Shown in pieces: positions 53,750 to 62,148 of a DNA stretch of 64,000 bases. The notes under the pieces were generated by a model, which was not told the DNA's origin, searched no databases, and worked only from the letters and a program-made list of their open reading frames with translations. Origin of the DNA: an uncultured Bacteroidia bacterium (GTDB lineage Bacteria; Bacteroidota; Bacteroidia; NS11-12g; UBA9320); NCBI GenBank assembly GCA_943789165.1, contig CALSTB010000002.1:62001-126000 (forward strand), in the 5' to 3' direction. The position numbers were made by a program, and so were the translations under genes. Numbering within the stretch: the first letter of the stretch is position 1; each line of letters starts with the position of its first letter.

Positions 53750-56086
53750 ATGATTGTTTCCTATAATTGGTTAAAGACTTTAATCCCGTTTCAAAAATCA
53801 CCTGATGAGTTGAGTGCATTGCTAACGAATACGGGGTTAGAAGTGGAAAAATTACACAAAATTGAATCTATCAAAGGCGGATTGAATGGTTTGGTTGTGG
53901 GAGAAGTAATGACGTGCCAACCTGCCGAGAATACAGACAATTTAAAGTCGACAACCATAAACGTAGGCGGTGATAGCTTACTTCCCATTGTGTGTGGAGG
54001 ACCTAATGTAGCTGCAGGACAAAAGGTCGTGATCGCGACCGTTGGGACAACTATATATCCAATTACAGGAGAACCCTTCAAAATTAAAAAAGCCAAAATT
54101 AGAGGTCATGTTTCTGAAGGTATGATTTGCGCACAAGACGAAATCGGTTTAGGCACTGATCACGACGGAATCATCGTTTTGGATGAGCACGTTACCCCAG
54201 GAACACCGCTTAGAGATATCATAGATTTAAATGAAGACTTTCAAATTGAAATAGGTTTGACACCCAATAGAGGAGATGCGGCTTCGCACCTTGGTACTGC
54301 TCGTGACATACAAGCAATGACTGATGTGAAGGTACAACTTCCAGCCGTGGGGTCTATTAGTGTTAAAAATGATTGTCCGATTCAAGTTCAGATAGATGAT
54401 GCTAGTAAATGTCCGAGGTATACAGGCATTTTATTAAAGAATATTACCGTTAAAGCTAGTCCTGATTGGCTGCAAGAACGATTAAGGTCAATTGAAATTA
54501 ATCCTATCAACAACGTAGTTGACACAACCAATTATGTGTTACACGAACTGGGTCAACCTATTCACGCTTTTGATTCAACGATTATTGATGGAAGCATCCA
54601 TGTCCGAAATGCTTCAAAAGGAGAAAAGATCGTGACTTTGGATGAAGTTGAACGTACTCTCACAGGAGATGAATTATTAATTGCGGATAATAGCAAGGCT
54701 TTGGCTTTGGCTGGTGTTTTCGGTGGTCTTCATTCTGGAGTAACAAAAGACACGACTACAGTATTTATCGAAAGTGCGTATTTTGACCCATCTACCATAA
54801 GAAAAGCTGCCAAACAACACGGACTTAATACTGATGCATCGTTTAGATATGAGCGCGGTTGTGACCCAACCATAACGGAATATGCCTTAAAACGAGTGGT
54901 TGACATATTGCAAGAAGTGGCTGGTGCAGAAGTGGCCTCAGCAATTATTGATGTTTATCCAAAAGAAATTCAGAACCATTCCATAACGCTCAATAGCGCA
55001 TGGTTGAATCAGTTCTGTGGTATTGACCTTGCTAACGACGCTATTATTGAGATTCTTGACCGACTAGAAATAACCAAAACGTCAATACAAGGAGACGATA
55101 TAACCGTTAGTGTTCCGCCGTACAGGAGTGAGGTGTTACGTCCAGTTGATATCGCGGAAGAAGTGTTACGTATTTACGGATTCAATCAAGTTGAAATACC
55201 TACTCGATTGTCGATGACACCTAGCGTAAAACCAAGTTTCAGTACGAATGATTTCGAAAACAAGGTAGCAGACTTCCTTGTTGCCAAAGGGTTTTACGAA
55301 ACCATGAGCAATTCGCAGACTAAAAGAAATGATCGAGTAGAAAGAGAGCCAGTCGCTTTACTGAATCCGCTAAGTATTGACCAATCTGTCATGCGAACCG
55401 ACATGTTGGACGGCATTATGACGTCAATTGCATATAACATTAACCGGAAAAACAAAGACCTTTTGTTTTTCGAATTCGGGAAGACATATTTTAAAAGTAA
55501 CAGTGGTTTTGAGGAAGAAAACAATTTGATCATAGCGACTTCTGGTTCCGTTGTTGATGCCAATTGGGCGACCAAAGCACAGCCGGCGGATTACTTCTTT
55601 CTAAAAGGCTTAATGGAATCTTTGGCTACGACAATTGGTTTAACAAGCAAGAAGTTTTTAAAACTTGTTACTTTCAAAACCTTATCGGCTGATTTACAAA
55701 AACAATTTGGCGTAAAGCAACCGGTGCATTATGCCATCGTTAATTGGGACGATGTGATTCAACGCGCAAAGTCAGTTAGGTTTAAACTGGAAGATATTCC
55801 GGTATTCCCTGTTGTGTTGCGAGATCTTAGTGTTGTGCTTGCACAAAACGTTTCTTATAATGAAGTTGAACGAATCGTTAAAGAAGTTGCGGGACCATAT
55901 TTTAAGGACTTGACCCTGTTTGATGTTTATGAAGGTAAAAATATAGATCCAGGGAAAAAATCGTACGCAATAACAGTGAAGTTGTATGATTCTAAGCAAA
56001 CAATGACGGATGACCGCATTGAAAAAATCATGTCTAAAATGATGCTTCGTTTAGAAAAAGACATCGATGCAGTAATCAGAAAGTAA
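53750..56086 (+). CDS. pheT: phenylalanine--tRNA ligase, beta subunit
   Basis: PheT forms the alpha2-beta2 PheRS and holds editing and tRNA binding. The 778-residue chain has an N-terminal tRNA-binding domain (VVGEVMTCQPAENTDNLKSTTINVGG), the B3/B4 editing region (FHAFDSTII and ASFRYERGCDPTITEYALKRV), B5 (ITVSVPPYRSEVLRPVDIAEEVLRIYGF) and the C-terminal ferredoxin-like anticodon domain (FPVVLRDLSVVL). pheS is not adjacent. It begins the pheT-zapA-rny operon; the next gene starts at the following base. Confidence 0.96.
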   Translation: MIVSYNWLKTLIPFQKSPDELSALLTNTGLEVEKLHKIESIKGGLNGLVVGEVMTCQPAENTDNLKSTTINVGGDSLLPIVCGGPNVAAGQKVVIATVGTTIYPITGEPFKIKKAKIRGHVSEGMICAQDEIGLGTDHDGIIVLDEHVTPGTPLRDIIDLNEDFQIEIGLTPNRGDAASHLGTARDIQAMTDVKVQLPAVGSISVKNDCPIQVQIDDASKCPRYTGILLKNITVKASPDWLQERLRSIEINPINNVVDTTNYVLHELGQPIHAFDSTIIDGSIHVRNASKGEKIVTLDEVERTLTGDELLIADNSKALALAGVFGGLHSGVTKDTTTVFIESAYFDPSTIRKAAKQHGLNTDASFRYERGCDPTITEYALKRVVDILQEVAGAEVASAIIDVYPKEIQNHSITLNSAWLNQFCGIDLANDAIIEILDRLEITKTSIQGDDITVSVPPYRSEVLRPVDIAEEVLRIYGFNQVEIPTRLSMTPSVKPSFSTNDFENKVADFLVAKGFYETMSNSQTKRNDRVEREPVALLNPLSIDQSVMRTDMLDGIMTSIAYNINRKNKDLLFFEFGKTYFKSNSGFEEENNLIIATSGSVVDANWATKAQPADYFFLKGLMESLATTIGLTSKKFLKLVTFKTLSADLQKQFGVKQPVHYAIVNWDDVIQRAKSVRFKLEDIPVFPVVLRDLSVVLAQNVSYNEVERIVKEVAGPYFKDLTLFDVYEGKNIDPGKKSYAITVKLYDSKQTMTDDRIEKIMSKMMLRLEKDIDAVIRK

Positions 56087-56377
56087 ATGACAGAGTTTGA
56101 ACAAAAACTATGGAATTTTGAAGTCAGCTTAAAAGACGCGCTTGAGCGGTTAAAACAATTACAAACTGATAATGAGAGGCTAACGCTGCAAAATCAGTCG
56201 CTACAAGAGCAAATTACAGAACAAAAAAACCTCACAAAACATTTAGAGGAGAATAATAAAAGCGTTAAACTTGCCGAGACAATGTCTCAAACTATGGGTG
56301 ATCAAGACGAGTTAAAACGACAAATTGATAGCTACATAAAAGAGATTGATCGATGCATTGCACTGTTAAGTGATTAG
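56087..56377 (+). CDS. hypothetical coiled-coil protein
   Basis: The 96-residue protein is a single long coiled coil (LKDALERLKQLQTDNERLTLQNQSLQEQITEQKN) with no cysteine and no membrane segment. It lies between pheT and zapA and overlaps zapA by eight bases. Small coiled-coil genes at this place in Bacteroidota may act in division with ZapA (inference from gene order); a ZapB-like role is plausible but not shown. Confidence 0.7.
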   Translation: MTEFEQKLWNFEVSLKDALERLKQLQTDNERLTLQNQSLQEQITEQKNLTKHLEENNKSVKLAETMSQTMGDQDELKRQIDSYIKEIDRCIALLSD

Positions 56378-56678
56378 TTTGGAAAGTGCTGAAAAGGAAA
56401 TATCGATAAAGGTTACAATAGGAGATAGACAATATCCGCTCAAAATTGACGCTGCTGAAGAAGAATCAGTTCGAAAAGCAGCTAAATTGATAAATGAAAA
56501 ATCAAAATTTTACCAAGAGAATTTCTCGGTAAAAGACAAACAGGATTCACTCGCGATGGCGGCATTAGAATTTGCTACTGAAGTAATTGGCATCCAACAT
56601 GAGCAGTCTTCAGACAAACACCTTTTAGAAAGAAAAGTTTCTTACTTCCAAACCCTGCTTAGCGAGGCAATTCGTTGA
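56370..56678 (+). CDS. zapA: cell division protein ZapA
   Basis: ZapA bundles FtsZ at midcell. The 102 residues fit the family: ISIKVTIGDRQYPLKIDAAEEESVRKAAKLINEKSKFY then the dimerisation helix DKQDSLAMAALEFATEVIGIQ. The start is GTG at 56370 overlapping the previous stop; a TTG three codons later is equally possible. Its gene is 31 bases before rny. Confidence 0.85.
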   Translation: MISLESAEKEISIKVTIGDRQYPLKIDAAEEESVRKAAKLINEKSKFYQENFSVKDKQDSLAMAALEFATEVIGIQHEQSSDKHLLERKVSYFQTLLSEAIR

Positions 56679-56709
56679 CATACTTTTGTTTAATTAAACA
56701 CAACGTACA

Positions 56710-58252
56710 ATGAACATTACATCTATACTAATTGGGTTGTTGGCTGGTATTATTGCCGGAGGAGGAATTGCCTTCTTCATCTTAAATAATAAGTCAAACT
56801 CCAAAGCAACTCAAATCATAAAAGAGGCTGAACAAAAAGCAAATCAGTACAAAAAATCTCGTGAGTTAGAAGCGAAAGAAAAGTTTATAAAACTTAAACA
56901 AGATCACCAGAAAGAGACCCAGCAACGGGAAAGTGAAATTACTAGAAAGGAAGATGAAATGCGCAAAAAGGATCAAAGCCTTAGTGATCGCATTCAAAAC
57001 CAAGAACATAAGTTCAAGGAAGTTGAGGCAATAAAAAACACCCTTTCTCAACAATTAGAGGTTGTAAACATCAAAAAAACGGAGATTGAAAAAGCACATG
57101 GCAATCAAGTCCGACAGCTCGAAAAGATTGCAGGCTTAACAGCTGAAGAAGCAAAAAAAGACCTTGTAGAAGCGTTGGTTGATGAAGCAAAAACAGATGC
57201 CATTTCTAAAATAAAGTTAATCGTCGAAGAGGCCAAACTAAAAGCCAATAAAGAGGCCAAACGTATGATCTTGCAAACGATACAGCGCACCGCGGCAGAA
57301 CAGGCAATAGAAAACACGGTTACCGTGTTTAACATCGAAAATGACGACATTAAGGGTAGAATCATTGGACGTGAAGGACGAAACATTAGAGCGCTTGAAG
57401 CTGCTACTGGTATTGAAATTATTGTTGATGATACTCCTGAAGCAATCATTCTTTCTGGGTTTGATCCGGTAAGAAGAGAAATCGCTCGACTGTCTTTACA
57501 CCGTTTGGTTACCGATGGTCGAATTCACCCTGCACGGATTGAAGAGGTTGTTCAGAAAACAAAAAGGGACGTAGACAACGAAATCATTGAGCATGGCGAA
57601 CGCGCAGTTATCGATTTAGGCGTAAATGGTTTGCACCCTGAATTGATTCGTATTGTTGGCCGAATGCGTTATCGTTCCAGTTATGGTCAAAACTTATTAC
57701 AGCACAGTAGAGAGGTTGCAAATATGTGCGCCATCATGGCCGCAGAATTTGGACTTGATCCTAAAATGGCGAAACGTGCAGGTCTGCTTACATGATATTG
57801 GAAAGGTCCCTGACGAAGATGCCGAGACTCCTCACGCATTATTAGGTATGAAATGGGCAGAGAAGTATGGTGAAAGTCCAGAAGTATGCAACGCCATTGG
57901 AGCTCACCACGACGAAATTGAGATGACTAATTTGATTTCTCCGATTGTTCAAGCGTGCGATGCAATATCTGGTTCAAGACCTGGTGCTCGACGTGAAGAC
58001 GGAGAAGCGTATATTAAACGATTACAAGACTTAGAGAAACTAGCTTTGGCATTTGACGGCGTTGAAAAAGCATTCGCCATTCAAGCTGGACGTGAATTAA
58101 GGGTAATCGTTGATAGTGATGTGTTGCAGGACAAACAAGCAGACCTATTGTCCTTTGATATCAGTCAGAAAATCATGAAAGAAATGATTTACCCAGGTCA
58201 AATAAAAATTACTGTAATACGAGAGCGTAGGGCAGTAAATTTCGCAAAATAG
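56710..58252 (+). pseudogene. rny: ribonuclease Y, split by one extra base
   Basis: RNase Y is a membrane-anchored endoribonuclease that starts mRNA decay. The first part (56710-57795) has the N-terminal helix (ILIGLLAGIIAGGGIAFFIL), a coiled coil, and the KH domain with GRIIGREGRNIRALE. Translation stops after KRAGLLT. The second part resumes at [19 protein letters not shown], the HD metal motif, to RRAVNFAK. Removing the A at 57790 (CTT-A-CAT) joins both parts to about 514 residues, the normal length. Insertion inside the catalytic site suggests a sequence error in an otherwise sound gene. Confidence 0.9.
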
Positions 58253-58265
58253 AGGAGTTACTACA

Positions 58266-59015
58266 ATGCGTTTTTTTACCATTGTAATTCCATGTCTTCT
58301 AATGGCGTGTAATTCGGGGCAAGATCAAAAAACAGTTGAGGATATTTCTATTGTGATTGATCAAATTCATGTTGAAAACCATGCTCCAGATTCAACTGTC
58401 GTTTTTAGTGCATTAGAGTCTAAAATGATTTCTGCCAATCTACTAGACGTACAATGGCTCAACGCCGACATTATCGTCGATTTAAAATACAGCACTACTG
58501 ACAACTTCTTGAATCAAAAAATATACGAAGGACTTAGCAACGCATATTTGGAAGAAAAAACAGCAAAAATGTTAGCTGTGGCCCAATATCGACTTAGTCA
58601 AACAAATCCCGGCTATAAACTAAAAATATGGGACGCGGCAAGGCCTGTATCTTGTCAGCAATTAATGTGGAATGTTCTTAAAATGCCAGCCGGCGAAAAA
58701 GGTCGATTTGTAAGCAATCCAAAAAATCATTCTTTGCACAATTATGGGTGCGCCGTCGATTTGACTATTGTTAATGATGACAGTACTGAGTTGGACATGG
58801 GCACGAAATTCGATCAATTTGATTCATTGGCGCAGCCTAAATACGAAATGTATTTATTAAGTCAGGGTAGGTTAAGCAAGCAACAGATACAGAATAGAAA
58901 TTTATTGAGGTCGACGTTAATTGCCGCAGGTTTTAGGACAATTAGCTCGGAGTGGTGGCATTTCAATGGGTGTTCAAGAGAATATGCCAAATCACAGTAT
59001 CGGTTGGTGGAATAA
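58266..59015 (+). CDS. D-alanyl-D-alanine dipeptidase (VanX-like, M15D) lipoprotein
   Basis: VanX-type enzymes hydrolyse D-Ala-D-Ala. The 249-residue protein has a lipobox start (IPCLLMACNSGQ; Cys 15) so it is likely periplasmic. Metal ligands are in SLHNYGCAVDLTIV (His and Asp) and EWWHFNG near the C-terminus; the Arg in WDAARPVS is the family Arg. It lies 13 bases after rny. In Bacteroidota such proteins recycle cell-wall peptides rather than confer vancomycin resistance; no van genes are here. Confidence 0.88.
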   Translation: MRFFTIVIPCLLMACNSGQDQKTVEDISIVIDQIHVENHAPDSTVVFSALESKMISANLLDVQWLNADIIVDLKYSTTDNFLNQKIYEGLSNAYLEEKTAKMLAVAQYRLSQTNPGYKLKIWDAARPVSCQQLMWNVLKMPAGEKGRFVSNPKNHSLHNYGCAVDLTIVNDDSTELDMGTKFDQFDSLAQPKYEMYLLSQGRLSKQQIQNRNLLRSTLIAAGFRTISSEWWHFNGCSREYAKSQYRLVE

Positions 59016-59102
59016 AATGATAAGGGTCATGAGAGAAAAGACTTTTATCAAAAACCATCAGAAGGTTGAAATGTTATTTTTGCAGTCGATTTCGAGAAAG
59101 TA

Positions 59103-60113
59103 ATGATTGAAACGGATATAATAATAATTGGGGCTGGTCCTTGTGGCTTGTTTACGGTATTTGAGGCTGGACTTATTAAATTAAGATGCCACCTTATAGA
59201 CTCACTTGCTCAGCCAGGTGGTCAATTAGCGGAGATATATCCTAAAAAACCCATTTACGATGTTCCCGGATTCCCTTCTATATTGGCAGGCGAATTGGTA
59301 GAAAACCTTATGGAGCAAGCTGCACCCTTTAAACCTGGATTTACTTTAGGAGAGCGTGCAGAACAAATAGAAAAAACCGATGATGACAAGTTTATCGTAA
59401 CTACAAGTAGGGGCACAAAACATAAGGCTCCCGTAGTTGCAATTGCTGGTGGACTAGGTTGTTTTGAACCAAGAAAACCTGAGTTAGAAAATTTAGAACG
59501 ATTCGAGGATTTTGGCGTTGATTACATTATTAAGGATCCAGAAAAATTTCGTGATAAAAACGTAATTATAGCTGGAGGGGGAGACTCCGCATTGGATTGG
59601 ACAATCTTCTTAGCTGAAGTAGCAAAAGAAGTCACGTTGGTTCACCGTAGAGGCAAATTTCGTGGCGCGTTAGACAGCGTAGAAAAAGTTGAGAATTTAG
59701 CTGCATCAGGAAAAATTGACCTTATAATAAACTCAGAAATAACCAGCTTAAAGGGAGAAAACACCCTGGAACAAGTTAAAATATTCAAGAAGCTAAAGGA
59801 CGAGGAAGTTGTAAAAGCCGTTGATTATTTTATCCCTCTTTTTGGTTTATCTCCAAAACTAGGCCCATTAAAAGAATGGGGGTTAGATTTAAATAAAGAG
59901 TCTATTCCTGTAAATACGGTAGATTATAGCACAAGTATTCCAGGCATATATGCCATAGGAGATATTAACGATTACGTTGGTAAGCTGAGACTTATACTTT
60001 GCGGCTTTCATGAGGCAACCATTATGGTGCAATCGGCGTATCGACGTATCCATCCAGATAAAAATTTAGTCTTAAAATATACGACAGTAAGCGGTGTAAA
60101 TGCTTTTGAATAA
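59103..60113 (+). CDS. ferredoxin--NADP reductase (thioredoxin-reductase-like type)
   Basis: This flavoenzyme transfers electrons between NADPH and ferredoxin. The 336 residues have an N-terminal FAD-binding motif IIIGAGPCGLFTVFEAGL, the flavin segment CHLIDSLAQPGGQLAEIYP, the NADPH-binding GGGDSALDWTIFLAE near 160 and TSIPGIYAIGDIND at the end. It lacks the CxxC of thioredoxin reductase, as expected for this FNR type. The stop overlaps the ferredoxin start by one base, so the pair is an electron-transfer module. Confidence 0.93.
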   Translation: MIETDIIIIGAGPCGLFTVFEAGLIKLRCHLIDSLAQPGGQLAEIYPKKPIYDVPGFPSILAGELVENLMEQAAPFKPGFTLGERAEQIEKTDDDKFIVTTSRGTKHKAPVVAIAGGLGCFEPRKPELENLERFEDFGVDYIIKDPEKFRDKNVIIAGGGDSALDWTIFLAEVAKEVTLVHRRGKFRGALDSVEKVENLAASGKIDLIINSEITSLKGENTLEQVKIFKKLKDEEVVKAVDYFIPLFGLSPKLGPLKEWGLDLNKESIPVNTVDYSTSIPGIYAIGDINDYVGKLRLILCGFHEATIMVQSAYRRIHPDKNLVLKYTTVSGVNAFE

Positions 60114-60451
60114 TGGATGATTTAATCACATTATACGTAACAGACCTTTCTGGCACAAGGCATGAAATACAAGCTCCAACGGATATGGGGTTGAACGTTA
60201 TGGAGGCGATCAAGGCAAATGCACTCCCGGTTAAAGCCACTTGTGGTGGAATGGCAATGTGCGCCACATGTAACATTATCATTAAAAGCAGTCACGACTT
60301 GCCAGAGCTGAGTGAGAGTGAAGAGGGAATGCTTGACGAAGCTTTTGTGCTCGACATTGAGGGTAGTCGATTAAGCTGCCAGATACCAGTTACACGAGAT
60401 ATTGATGGATTAGAATTAAAAATGGCTCCTCTGTCCAACCCTGAAGACTAG
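60113..60451 (+). CDS. [2Fe-2S] ferredoxin, adrenodoxin type
   Basis: The 112-residue protein binds a 2Fe-2S cluster with Cys 44, 50, 53 and 89 ([11 protein letters not shown] and RLSCQIPV). The start [17 protein letters not shown] is a family strand. Adrenodoxin-type ferredoxins serve P450 enzymes or iron-sulfur assembly. Here its ATG overlaps the reductase stop, so they act together, and the P450 at 39835 is a possible client. Its stop overlaps obg by four bases on the opposite strand. Confidence 0.93.
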   Translation: MDDLITLYVTDLSGTRHEIQAPTDMGLNVMEAIKANALPVKATCGGMAMCATCNIIIKSSHDLPELSESEEGMLDEAFVLDIEGSRLSCQIPVTRDIDGLELKMAPLSNPED

Positions 60452-61442
60452 TTTAGTTTTTTCCAGAGTAAATCTTTGAGTTCGGTGATGTTTTGTCCAA
60501 CAATAGATGAAATAAAAATTGTTTCAAGATCTGCTGGTAGCATTTCTTTAATTTCATTTGTTAATTCTTCATCTAACATATCTGATTTACTAATCGCCAA
60601 AATTCGATCTTTAAACAGCATTTCTGGATTGTATTGTTTTAACTCTGCGAGTAGCACCTCATATTCTTTAACGATGTCGTCGCTATCAGCCGGCACCAAA
60701 AAAAGTAATATAGAATTCCGTTCTATGTGACGCAAAAACCGATGACCCAAGCCCTTTACCTTCACTCGCTCCTTCGATGATCCCAGGAATATCAGCCATT
60801 ACGAAGGATTGATAATCCTGATACTTAACTATTCCTAAGTTGGGAACCAAGGTGGTGAAAGGGTAATCTGCGATTTCTGGTTTAGCCGCAGAAACTACAG
60901 ACAGCAATGTCGATTTGCCGGCATTTGGGAAGCCAACTAATCCTACATCTGCAAGTACTTTTAATTCAAGTACTTTCCATTCATCTAGTCCGTCTTCCCC
61001 TGGTTGTGCATACCGCGGTGTTTGGTTTACAGACGACTTAAAATTCCAATTACCTAGTCCTCCACGACCACCTGTAAGCAATACTTCGGTCTGGTTGTCT
61101 TTACGTGATCTCAAACAGCACCTCGCCGGTCTCAGCGATCTTTGGCTACCGTACCTAAGTGGAACATCCAAAATTTGGTCTGCTCCTCTTTTTCCGGTTT
61201 TTCTCCCCTTACCACCGTTGGTACCGTTATCGCATATTACGTGCTTCTTATATTTCAAATGAAGTAACGTCCACAGCTGCTCGTTTCCTCTTAAAATAAC
61301 AGAACCGCCAGCACCGCCGTCTCCTCCATCGGGTCCACCTTTACTGTTAAGCTTATCTCTAAATAAGGACCAGCTTCCGCTTCCACCACTTCCTGAGCGG
61401 CAGTTTATTTTCACATAATCTATGAAATTTGGGATTGGCCAT
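60448..61442 (-). pseudogene. obg: GTPase Obg, broken by five extra bases
   Basis: Obg is an essential ribosome-linked GTPase. The Obg domain ([26 protein letters not shown]), G1 [10 protein letters not shown]3 DIPGII and G4 SKSD are all present, but the frame breaks. Extra bases at about 61428-61430 (before INCRS), 61156, 61137, 61103-61105 and 60747 each disturb it. Removing them gives a continuous protein of about 325 residues beginning MANP near 61442. I saw no deletions. This could be true decay, but an essential gene with insertions only is more likely a sequence error. Confidence 0.85.
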
Positions 61443-61462
61443 TTATTGTCAGTGATTTTTAG

Positions 61463-62038
61463 CTACGTACAGAGTCTACCGCGGTGCACAAGTGCATTGA
61501 AGATATCATCAATTTCGCCTAAACCATTAATTCTATGAAGGACGTTTTTGGCCGCATAAAATTCTAGGAGTGGCTCCGTTTTGTTGTTGTATTCTGCAAA
61601 TCTGTTGCGAATTTTATCTTCACTCTGATCGTCAGTTCTTCCAGAAACCTTACCTCTTTCAAGTAATCTTGAAACAAGTTCGTTTTCTTCAACCTCTAAG
61701 GCTAAAACCGCATGAATATTTGTATCCAGCTGCATTAATATTTTAGACAATGCCTCACCTTGAGATATCGTTCTAGGGAAGCCATCAAATATGAAACCGT
61801 TTGATTCTTTCGTGGTTTTTAAAAAATCTTCTACCATAGCGATAGTTACCTCGTCTGGCACCAATTCACCTTTATCGATAAAAGATTTACCAAGAATTCC
61901 GAGTTCTGTTTCGACTTTAATGTTAGATCTAAAAACATCACCGGTACTTAGGTGAACTAGGTTATACTTTTCAAGTAACATAGCACTTTGTGTGCCTTTG
62001 CCTGCTCCTGGAGGTCCGAATATTATTATGTTAAACAT
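61463..62038 (-). CDS. adk: adenylate kinase (C-terminus probably frameshifted)
   Basis: Adk interconverts ATP, AMP and ADP. The 191-residue protein has the P loop GPPGAGKGTQS, the AMP-binding LVHLSTGDVFR, IFDGFPRT, and RLLERGKVSGRTDDQ with a short lid. The last ten residues (VHRGRLCT) do not look like the family. Deleting one base at 61489 (CTT-G-TGC) gives NALCTAVDSV ending at 61459, which does. So an extra base probably lies near the end, as in the adjoining obg. adk would then end 16 bases before obg. Confidence 0.88.
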   Translation of the reverse strand: MFNIIIFGPPGAGKGTQSAMLLEKYNLVHLSTGDVFRSNIKVETELGILGKSFIDKGELVPDEVTIAMVEDFLKTTKESNGFIFDGFPRTISQGEALSKILMQLDTNIHAVLALEVEENELVSRLLERGKVSGRTDDQSEDKIRNRFAEYNNKTEPLLEFYAAKNVLHRINGLGEIDDIFNALVHRGRLCT

Positions 62039-62059
62039 ATTATGCTCGTGTTAATACCG

Positions 62060-62067
62060 CAAATTTA
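62060..62067 (-). promoter_or_regulatory. -7 element of the adk-obg promoter
   Basis: The minus strand reads TAAATTTG, a perfect TAnnTTTG box, 22 bases before the adk ATG. No good -33 TTG at the expected distance was found. Confidence 0.45.
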
Positions 62068-62148
62068 GCGCAATATCAGACTTAAGCTTAGTTCTGCAAG
62101 ACAAAAATGAACCAATAATTGCCCAAGTATTTGGCTAACGGTGATTCT

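Noticed and set aside
57653..57786. Separate start for the second half of rny
   Set aside because: Upstream residues in that frame are unrelated; family similarity begins only at the HDIGK motif, so it is a frameshifted continuation.
58266..59015. Vancomycin resistance by the VanX-like gene
   Set aside because: No vanH, vanA or regulator is present, and the lipoprotein signal suits envelope peptide recycling.
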